Below, piece by piece: positions 57,931 through 64,000 of a stretch of 64,000 nucleotides of DNA. How positions within the stretch are numbered: position 1 is the first letter of the stretch; every line of letters begins with the position of its first letter. The stretch comes from Turicibacter sp. TJ11. Lineage in GTDB: Bacteria > Bacillota_I > Bacilli_A > MOL361 > Turicibacteraceae. The stretch spans positions 1,827,001 through 1,891,000 of the forward strand of contig NZ_CP069349.1 of assembly GCF_021497505.1 (NCBI RefSeq), read 5' to 3'. The notes under the pieces are model-generated. The model saw only the letters and a list, made by a program, of their open reading frames with translations, did no database searches and had not been told where the DNA came from. Made by a program: the position numbers and the translations under genes.

Positions 57931-58893
57931 TCCTTTCCAAATAACAAATGCCATATAAGCAACATATAAAAGTATTAAAAATGCACCTTCTGGTTTATTA
58001 ATTTTACGTTTTGAAGCGGCAAATCCATAAGTAATGAGTGATGCTGCTAACATAATAAACATATCAAAGAAGACAGCTGTGTTAATCGTAATTTCATGAA
58101 TAAATGCTGAAATTCCTAAGACAAAGAAGATATTGAAGATATTTGATCCGATGACGTTTCCAAGAGCAATGTCACTTTCACCTTTACGTGCTGCCATAAT
58201 TGATGTCACTAATTCAGGTAATGACGTTCCCACTGCAACAATCGTTAAACCAACCATACTTTGACTCATTCCAAAAGTTAAAGCAATATCAGACGCAGCA
58301 TCAACAACCCAGTCGCCACCAAGTACGATGCCAACAATCCCAATTAAACAAAGACCAATACTTTTTGGCATTGAATAAACTTTAATTTCTTCTTCCTCTT
58401 CCACACCATTTTTTCTTGAAGTTAGGGCTAATTCAATTAAATAATACATAAATATAGCCATTAACACTAATAGCATAATTCCATCTGCACGCGTTAGCAC
58501 GTTATCTGGGTAGTTATGATATTTTGAGTCATAACCTAGGATAATTAAAACAAAAGCTCCCATAATGGCAAACGGAAACTCTTTAGCAATAATTGATCGC
58601 TTAACATTTAAAGGCGAGATAAAGGCAGCTACTCCTACTACCACCAATAAATTAAAGATATTCGATCCTACAACGTTACCAACCGTAATATCATTTGCTC
58701 CAGCAAATGCTCCAGTAATACTTACTGCTGCTTCTGGAGCGCTTGTTCCAAATGCTACAATGGTTAAACCTATAATTAAACTCGGAATTTTTAATGATTT
58801 TGCGATAGAAGAAGCTCCATCGACAAACAAATCAGCACCTTTAATAAGTAAAATAAAACCAATTACTAAAATAATATAACTCACTAAGATCAC
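57928..58893 (-). CDS. Calcium/sodium antiporter (CaCA family, YrbG-like)
   Basis: A 321-residue membrane protein with ten predicted segments in two inverted halves. The alpha repeats are VAFGTSAPEAAVSITG..GNVVGSNIFN and VAVGTSLPELVTSI..GNVIGSNIFN. An acidic loop (VEEEEEIKVY) lies between the halves. It exchanges cations, most likely Ca2+ for Na+. It follows mntP by 15 bases, so it may share the Mn-dependent transcript. Confidence 0.92.
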   Translation of the reverse strand: MILVSYIILVIGFILLIKGADLFVDGASSIAKSLKIPSLIIGLTIVAFGTSAPEAAVSITGAFAGANDITVGNVVGSNIFNLLVVVGVAAFISPLNVKRSIIAKEFPFAIMGAFVLIILGYDSKYHNYPDNVLTRADGIMLLVLMAIFMYYLIELALTSRKNGVEEEEEIKVYSMPKSIGLCLIGIVGIVLGGDWVVDAASDIALTFGMSQSMVGLTIVAVGTSLPELVTSIMAARKGESDIALGNVIGSNIFNIFFVLGISAFIHEITINTAVFFDMFIMLAASLITYGFAASKRKINKPEGAFLILLYVAYMAFVIWKG

Positions 58894-58908
58894 ATCCTTT
58901 ACTCATAA

Positions 58909-59472
58909 TTAACCTAAAACGTTATGCTGTAGAAAAATACTGATTCCTATAATAATTAAAACAATTCCACCGACAATCTCAGCATAATTTTTAAAATATT
59001 TTCCAACCTTATTTCCTAAAATAACACCAAAATAACTAATAATAAATGTAATAATTCCAATTAAAGCAATAGCCAAGAAAATATTCACTTTTAAAAAGGC
59101 AAATGTCACACCCACAGCTAAAGCATCAATACTTGTTGCAACGGCTAAAATCATTAATGACTTTGTATTTAAAGGATCATCATCTTCTTCATCCTCATCG
59201 TCTTGAAATGATTCATATAGCATCTTTCCACCAATACCACATAATAAAATTAACGCAATCCAATGACTAAATGCAGTAATATACTTTTCAAAACTTTGGC
59301 CACAGAACCAACCGATAAACGGCATTAATGCCTGAAATCCTCCAAAGAATAAAGCTACTTTAGCCGCTTGTTTAGATTTTACTGCTTTTAAACTAATGCC
59401 TTTTGCAATAGAAACAGTAAAGGCATCCATGGCTAAACTAATGGCAACAAAAATGAGTGTGATATGTCCCAT
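58909..59472 (-). CDS. mntP: Manganese efflux pump MntP
   Basis: The 187-residue protein has six membrane segments. The family aspartates lie in SLAMDAFTVSIAKG and ATSIDALAVGVTFA, and the loop between segments 3 and 4 is rich in acidic residues (DDEDEEDDD). It pumps Mn(II) out. A yybP-ykoY riboswitch in the leader turns it on when Mn is high. Confidence 0.95.
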   Translation of the reverse strand: MGHITLIFVAISLAMDAFTVSIAKGISLKAVKSKQAAKVALFFGGFQALMPFIGWFCGQSFEKYITAFSHWIALILLCGIGGKMLYESFQDDEDEEDDDPLNTKSLMILAVATSIDALAVGVTFAFLKVNIFLAIALIGIITFIISYFGVILGNKVGKYFKNYAEIVGGIVLIIIGISIFLQHNVLG

Positions 59473-59523
59473 GCTTATCCTCCTACTTTCATTTTACTCA
59501 TTTAAGATTAAAGGTTAAGAAAT

Positions 59524-59572
59524 AAAAAACGAGAATCTTGCATAACAAAAAATGTTATGCATGAGTCTCGTT
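59524..59572 (-). terminator. Terminator of the Mn riboswitch
   Basis: On the minus strand an inner GCATAACA/TGTTATGC stem and an outer ACGAGA/TCTCGT stem end in six Ts. The outer arm shares bases with the 3' side of the aptamer. Confidence 0.8.
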
Positions 59573-59677
59573 ATTTAATACTAAGCCAGAAACTAAGTTC
59601 GCGGTTGTTGACTTAATCACATCAAAGATGCTAACTACTCCCTCATCATTAAATGAGTCTTTATTTATAACGAGAAT
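59565..59677 (-). promoter_or_regulatory. Manganese (yybP-ykoY) riboswitch upstream of mntP
   Basis: The minus strand shows the family's fixed parts in order: GGGAGTAGTTAGC, GTCAACAACCGCGAAC, TTTCTGGCTTAG and AACGAGAC. The closing stem would use GTTAT near the 5' end and ATAAC next to ACGAGA, competing with the terminator. This is the usual Mn-on design. Confidence 0.9.
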
Positions 59678-59707
59678 ATTATACTATATTTAGCTTTTAT
59701 GATTCAA
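59678..59707 (-). promoter_or_regulatory. mntP promoter
   Basis: TTGAAT (59707-59702), 18 bases, TATAAT (59683-59678) on the minus strand, starting the RNA at the aptamer edge. Confidence 0.7.
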
Positions 59708-59970
59708 CTAAATTATACCAACTTCTGTAGTATCTCTCTTATTATGAACAAAACTATTAATTTTACCACATTATTTTAGATATAAATTCAGATAAGTTTT
59801 GATAGAAGAAATGAACTCTTTTTCATGTTGAATATAGCAATAAATGCAGCGATGATGAATAACTATCTATAACAATTTCTAATCAATCTTTCATTTTAAT
59901 AGGTCTTTATCATTTAGCCGACGTAAATCTAACTTTTTCGTCTTTGATCAATTGTATAATTAAAAATCAG
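59708..59970. other. Divergent intergenic region of mntP and the glycosidase gene
   Basis: AT-rich without frames. A TATAAT at about 59954 may serve the plus-strand gene. Confidence 0.35.
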
Positions 59971-59985
59971 ATGGAGGGATGAACG

Positions 59986-61203
59986 ATGAGTCGTTATCAA
60001 ATGAAACAAAGAAAAATTTGGACTAATTTTATCATCTTTAACTTTTGCCTACTTATAATCGGGGGATGTGTTTATTTCTATCAAAAATCAACAACAATAA
60101 TTTCTTTATTAAATGAAAAAATTGAGCAACAAGATCAAACCATTAAACAGCAACATCATGCTCAAACTGCACTGATTGATGCGAATCATTCCTTGCAAAG
60201 TCAATTAGAAGAAGCACTACAAACAAAAATTACATTAGAGGATGAAAATCTTTCAAAAGAAGATCAACTGGTTGCTTTAACAGAGCAAAATCAGCAACTA
60301 AACACGAATATACAAAACTTAAGTCAACAGCTTGATGAACTAACCAAGCTAAATGAACAGTATGTCGCTGAACGTCCGCTTTCTGTGGTTGAACTAGAGA
60401 TGAAATATCGACAACTTTTAACAGAGGCAAACACTAAAGTAAGTGAACTTGAGATAGCTAAAAATACTGTTCAAAAAGAACGAGATGAAATTCAAGACTA
60501 CTATGAACAACTTAATCAACACTTTTATGTTAAAGATGATTTAAAAGTTAAACTCGTAGAAACTAGAACAAGTAATCAACATTACTGGATCGCTGAAGTA
60601 ATCTCTTCTGATGCTATCCCGTTAAAAGGAGCCATGGCAAGTGATACGTATAACGGAAAAAGAGAAACTATTTCATCGATGGCTAATCGTCTAGGTGCTA
60701 TTTTAGCGATTAACGCTTCTGGCTTTTATGCTAAAACAAATACTCCAATGGGAACTGTTGTTCGAAACGGAAAGCTCGTAAATATTGATAAATCCTATAC
60801 AGGTGAAATTTTATCTTTAAAATCAGATGGAAACTTGGCTTTTACAACCGTGAACTCAGAAGAAGAATTTAAGAACTTGGATATCAAGCAAACATTTACG
60901 TTTGGTCCAATCCTTGTCCGTGATTATCAGGCAACTGAACTGAATGATAAGAGCCGTCATCCTCGAACGGCCATTGGCCAACTAGATGATAATCGCTATG
61001 TCCTTGTTGTTGTAGAAGGACGAATGGAAGGTGCAGACGGAATGACTTTAGCAGAACTTCAGCAATTATTTTTACAATTAGGATGCAAAACGGCCTATAA
61101 CTTAGATGGTGGTGGTTCAACGACACTTTACTTTCAGGGAAAAGTAATTAACACACCTTCCGATGGAAGTGAGCGTTCAGTTGTAGATATGATTTATTTT
61201 TAA
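59986..61203 (+). CDS. Membrane-anchored coiled-coil phosphodiester glycosidase (NAGPA family)
   Basis: At 405 residues: a short cytoplasmic start, one membrane segment (about 12-31), a long coiled coil rich in Gln/Glu/Leu (about 33-170), and a C-terminal NAGPA-like domain (about 205-405). That domain has AINASGFYAK, GTVVRNGKLV, HPRTAIGQLDDNRYVLVVVEG and YNLDGGGSTTLYF. Related enzymes cleave N-acetylglucosamine phosphodiesters. Outside a Firmicute cell the substrate could be a wall or teichoic acid part. GGAGGG precedes the start. Confidence 0.9.
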   Translation: MSRYQMKQRKIWTNFIIFNFCLLIIGGCVYFYQKSTTIISLLNEKIEQQDQTIKQQHHAQTALIDANHSLQSQLEEALQTKITLEDENLSKEDQLVALTEQNQQLNTNIQNLSQQLDELTKLNEQYVAERPLSVVELEMKYRQLLTEANTKVSELEIAKNTVQKERDEIQDYYEQLNQHFYVKDDLKVKLVETRTSNQHYWIAEVISSDAIPLKGAMASDTYNGKRETISSMANRLGAILAINASGFYAKTNTPMGTVVRNGKLVNIDKSYTGEILSLKSDGNLAFTTVNSEEEFKNLDIKQTFTFGPILVRDYQATELNDKSRHPRTAIGQLDDNRYVLVVVEGRMEGADGMTLAELQQLFLQLGCKTAYNLDGGGSTTLYFQGKVINTPSDGSERSVVDMIYF

Positions 61204-61256
61204 AAAACACCTCGTTTCATCACAGAATCATTAGTGATAAAACGAGGTGTTTTTTT
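61204..61256. terminator. Strong bidirectional terminator
   Basis: AACACCTCGTTT and AAACGAGGTGTT, with an inner ATCAC/GTGAT stem and T/A runs, between the convergent glycosidase and folK genes. Confidence 0.9.
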
Positions 61257-61261
61257 GAAGT

Positions 61262-61744
61262 TTATTGATTGGAAATGATCTTTAGCGCTTGTTCATCAAA
61301 TACTTGTGCCCATTCTTTAGTCGTTTTACCTTTAATCACTAACTGTGGATTAATCTCAGCAAGTGGAATCATAACAAAATCTCTCTCTATCATATAAGGA
61401 TGGGGAACTGTTAAACGATCAGAGTTTATTTCCTCTTCATTATAGAGCAAAATATCCACATCTATCACACGTGGTCCCCATTTAATCTCTCGTACTCTAC
61501 CTAGTTCGTTCTCTATCATTTGACAAATATCTAATAATTCGATTGAATTCAATGATGTTTCAACTTCAACCACTAAATTCATAAATATATCTTGATCTGT
61601 ATATCCCCACGGAGCCGTTTCGTACAATGAAGATAGCTTAATAATTGTTATTTGGTCGTGATGATTTAAATATTGAATAGCATCATACAAATAACGTTTC
61701 TTATCTCCTAAATTAGATCCAAGCCCTAAATAAGCTTTATTCAT
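61262..61744 (-). CDS. folK: 6-hydroxymethyl-7,8-dihydropterin pyrophosphokinase
   Basis: The 160-residue enzyme has LGLGSNLGDK, ETAPWGYTDQDIFMNLV and the catalytic GPRVIDVDILLY. It passes a pyrophosphate from ATP to the pterin before FolP. Last in folP-folB-folK, 11 bases after folB. Confidence 0.97.
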   Translation of the reverse strand: MNKAYLGLGSNLGDKKRYLYDAIQYLNHHDQITIIKLSSLYETAPWGYTDQDIFMNLVVEVETSLNSIELLDICQMIENELGRVREIKWGPRVIDVDILLYNEEEINSDRLTVPHPYMIERDFVMIPLAEINPQLVIKGKTTKEWAQVFDEQALKIISNQ

Positions 61745-61755
61745 CTTAATCTCTC

Positions 61756-62118
61756 CTATCGTGTAACAGTCAAACTAACAGCTGCTGTTCCATTAAAGTT
61801 AGTGATTGGAGGTTGCATTTTACGAACCTCTACTTCTACAGCTTCAACCGTTTGATAAACTTCAATTAACTTATAACCAATTCGATAGGCTAATGTCTCT
61901 AACAAATCAACATGTTCCCCATACATAATATCTTCAATTAAAGCATAGGCATCTGCATAGTTAATCGTTAGGTTTAACTCATCTACTGCTCCTGCTTTTT
62001 GTACACAGTCTGTCGTCATCCAAACATCCACTTTGAATTTTTGATCAAATTCATACTCGTGTGGACAAGCACCATGACGTGTAATAAAAATCATATCATT
62101 TAACATTATTTTTCCCAT
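61756..62118 (-). CDS. folB: Dihydroneopterin aldolase
   Basis: At 120 residues it is a normal FolB. The N-terminal HGACPHEYEFDQKFKVDVW segment replaces the more usual HGVxPEE, keeping the acidic residue, and YADAYALIEDI contains the conserved Tyr region. It cleaves dihydroneopterin to the hydroxymethyl pterin used by FolK. Confidence 0.93.
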   Translation of the reverse strand: MGKIMLNDMIFITRHGACPHEYEFDQKFKVDVWMTTDCVQKAGAVDELNLTINYADAYALIEDIMYGEHVDLLETLAYRIGYKLIEVYQTVEAVEVEVRKMQPPITNFNGTAAVSLTVTR

Positions 62119-62132
62119 CTTATTATCCTCGC

Positions 62133-62972
62133 TTATACATAATTTAAAAGCTGTTGCATGACTTTTGCTGCGCGTGCATTTTCTAATACATCATGAACAC
62201 GAACAATTTCAATTTCCTGACTAACCGCAAAACATGTAGCAGCGACTGTTCCTTCTAATCGTTGATTGACATCAAGTCCACCTAGTAGATGCCCAATTGA
62301 TCCTTTCTTACTCACACCAAGTAAAATCGGATAACCTAACTCATGAAGTTCTGAGACTCGCTGCATTAACTCAATATTTTTATCAATCGTTTTAGCAAAA
62401 CCAATGCCTGGATCAATGATAATTTTATCATCTGAAACGCCCGCTTCCTTAACTAATTCAATACTCTCTGTTAGTTCTTGCTTAACCATTTCAACTACAT
62501 CAACATACTCTGTTAACTTACCTTGAGTGGCTGTAATGCAGTCTGTTTGACTCATATCCGGCTTACGATTGTGCATTAAAATCACATAGGCTCCACTTTC
62601 ACCCATAACCTTAGGCATCATTGGATCAAATTTAGCTCCACCAATATCGTTAATAATACTTGCTCCCGCTTCAACCGCTTGACGGGCGACTTCTGCTTTA
62701 TAAGTATCAATCGAAATAGGAACGTCTACTTCTTTTACTAGTTGTTTGATCACAGGTATGACTCGATTCAACTCTTCCTCAAGTGTAACCACTTTTGATC
62801 CAGGACGAGTCGACTCTCCACCTACATCAATTATATCAGCTCCGTCTTTCACCATTTGTTTGGCACGTTTTATAATCTCATCTAAATTTTGATAAGCTCC
62901 TCCGTCTGAGAAGCTATCTGGGGTAATATTTAAAATCCCCATAATTAAGGTTTTCTTTTTAGCTGGCCACAT
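62133..62972 (-). CDS. folP: Dihydropteroate synthase
   Basis: About 279 residues; of three consecutive ATGs the third (62972) has the best spacing to GAGGG. Motifs are GILNITPDSFSDGG, DVGGESTRPGS and IDPGIGFAKT. It joins the pterin and p-aminobenzoate and is the sulfonamide target. First gene of the folate cluster; folE is absent here. Confidence 0.97.
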   Translation of the reverse strand: MWPAKKKTLIMGILNITPDSFSDGGAYQNLDEIIKRAKQMVKDGADIIDVGGESTRPGSKVVTLEEELNRVIPVIKQLVKEVDVPISIDTYKAEVARQAVEAGASIINDIGGAKFDPMMPKVMGESGAYVILMHNRKPDMSQTDCITATQGKLTEYVDVVEMVKQELTESIELVKEAGVSDDKIIIDPGIGFAKTIDKNIELMQRVSELHELGYPILLGVSKKGSIGHLLGGLDVNQRLEGTVAATCFAVSQEIEIVRVHDVLENARAAKVMQQLLNYV

Positions 62973-63130
62973 CATCATCCCTCATTTTATCCATCTTCAT
63001 CAATCTAAATAAGCTGTTACGCTTAAATGAAACGATTAGCTGTCATCGTATGACAACATGATCCTATCAATAACAAGTTTGTTTTTACGTCAGTAATAGT
63101 ATAATTCAACTTCTTTATGAAGTAAATAAA

Positions 63131-63160
63131 GAAAAAAGCATCCCAAAGCGATGCTTTTTA
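63131..63160 (-). terminator. Terminator after the rubrerythrin gene
   Basis: AAAAAGCATC (63133-63142) and GATGCTTTTT (63150-63159), directly after the stop. Confidence 0.8.
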
Positions 63161-63165
63161 TAGTT

Positions 63166-63753
63166 TTAGTCTTCTACCTTAACTGAAAAATATCCTTTTG
63201 GATATTTACAAACAACACAAATTGTAGGTGCCGCTACTGCATAGTGAATATGTCCACAAACCTGACATTCCCAAGCGACGGGTGTTGCCTTCTTAAACAT
63301 CGTCTCATCTTCTAGTTCTTTTGCTAGTTTTGCAAATCGTTTACTATGCATCTCTTCGATTTTGGCAATTAGGCTAAAAGTCGAAGCAATCTGATTAAAC
63401 CCTTCTTCTTTTGCCACTTTAGCAAACGAGGGATAAACTTCTTCATGTTCATGACTCTCCGCTGTTACAGAAGCTAATAAATTCTTTATCGTTTGCTCCT
63501 GATATAAATCAACGGGATAAGATGCCTCAATTTCAATTTCCCCACCATTAAACTCTTCCGCTAAAAATTGAAAAAAGACTTTCCCGTGCATACGTTCCTG
63601 ATTGGCTGTGTACTCAAAGGCATCAGCTATTAACGGATACCCTTGCTTTCTTGCAATACTTGCATAAAAGCTATAACGATTTCTTGCTTGTGATTCTCCA
63701 GCAAATGCTCTCATTAAATTTTTATGTGTTTCTGTCCCTTTTAAAGTTCCCAT
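63166..63753 (-). CDS. Rubrerythrin
   Basis: The 195-residue protein joins a di-iron four-helix domain (FAGESQARNRYSFYASIA, NQERMHGKVFFQF, ESHEHEEVYP, IEEMHSKRF) to a C-terminal rubredoxin domain with two cysteine pairs (CQVCG, CVVCK). It reduces hydrogen peroxide in anaerobes. This suggests an anaerobic lifestyle. Single gene with its own promoter. Confidence 0.96.
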   Translation of the reverse strand: MGTLKGTETHKNLMRAFAGESQARNRYSFYASIARKQGYPLIADAFEYTANQERMHGKVFFQFLAEEFNGGEIEIEASYPVDLYQEQTIKNLLASVTAESHEHEEVYPSFAKVAKEEGFNQIASTFSLIAKIEEMHSKRFAKLAKELEDETMFKKATPVAWECQVCGHIHYAVAAPTICVVCKYPKGYFSVKVED

Positions 63754-63769
63754 CTGTCTCTACCTCCAC

Positions 63770-63818
63770 AAAATAAATTGATAAGTTTATTTTAGGACGT
63801 CTTTAAAAGGTTATTCAA
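63770..63818 (-). promoter_or_regulatory. Rubrerythrin promoter with overlapping palindrome
   Basis: On the minus strand TTGAAT (63818-63813), 18 bases, TAAAAT (63794-63789). AAAATAAA and TTTATTTT, eight bases apart (63770-63793), overlap the -10 and start region and could be an operator. Confidence 0.5.
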
Positions 63819-64000
63819 AATTAAACAGAACCCTACTTACTCATGTGCTTTCTTAATAAAAAGAAGCTCGTTTTCTTTTATATTTTCGTGCTTTTTGATT
63901 TATGAGGATTGTTCTTGTAAATATCTGCAAATTAGTAGTAGCTGTGAGTTGAATTCTTTTACATAGGGCAAGGTTGTATCTTTTTTCGGATGAAATGAGA
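63819..64000. other. Window end, nothing recognised
   Basis: AT-rich, no frame with a ribosome site and no clear hairpin. Confidence 0.3.

Overview
This is an AT-rich chromosomal window from a low-GC Firmicute. A bofA homologue points to a spore-forming lineage. Gene order (tadA - SRP RNA - dnaX - ybaB - recR - bofA; murA - rpmE), small SRP RNA, and purine, pyrimidine and manganese RNA switches are Bacillota-like. My best guess is Turicibacter or a close relative, but that is inference from the gene set, not something the sequence proves.

Layout. 1-1531: most of an IS1182-type element abutting the bofA stop codon. 1533-4610: bofA, recR, ybaB, dnaX. 4962-11780: a complete phosphate regulon (phoP-phoR, pstS, pstC-pstA-pstB-phoU) with Pho boxes and an attenuator, sitting between the SRP RNA and dnaX. 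11880-18726: SRP RNA, tadA, small HMA-like protein, mntR, tRNA-Ser(UGA), tdk, LD-carboxypeptidase, M20 amidohydrolase, MerR/TipAS regulator, one unknown protein and rpmE. 18908-24690: murA, a fumarase (two subunits) plus malic enzyme operon, a VanZ-like protein and a YfcE phosphodiesterase. 24804-25530: an IS200-type insertion. 25668-27804: glnA and its ANTAR-type regulator, with a clear two-hairpin ANTAR target RNA in the glnA leader. 28169-40190: de novo pyrimidine synthesis (pyrB, pyrC, carA, carB, pyrK, pyrD, pyrF, pyrE) and uracil permease, with two PyrR-type attenuators. 40236-47863: HD hydrolase, ROK kinase, three paralogues of an unknown two-domain protein, and a lone yidC. 48473-57408: cold-shock protein, dxs, guaA, guanine-riboswitch-controlled purine permease, RDD protein, M42 peptidase, dus. 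57928-63753: a Ca/Na exchanger, Mn-riboswitch-controlled mntP, a coiled-coil phosphodiester glycosidase, folK-folB-folP, rubrerythrin.

How it fits together. Much of the window is nucleotide and nitrogen metabolism controlled at the RNA level: PyrR attenuators before uraA and pyrFE, a guanine riboswitch before the purine permease, an ANTAR antiterminator before glnA and an Mn riboswitch before mntP. Phosphate uptake is controlled by PhoPR through 11-bp-spaced repeats. The most unusual items are a PstS whose two halves are in swapped order, a PstA with a PDZ-like outer insert, the glnA/ANTAR module, a dispersed hairpin-rich repeat found twice (27995-28127 and 44595-44818), a slippery A7 heptamer at the gamma/tau boundary of dnaX, and three diverged paralogues around yidC. 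No CRISPR array, prophage or plasmid-type module was seen.
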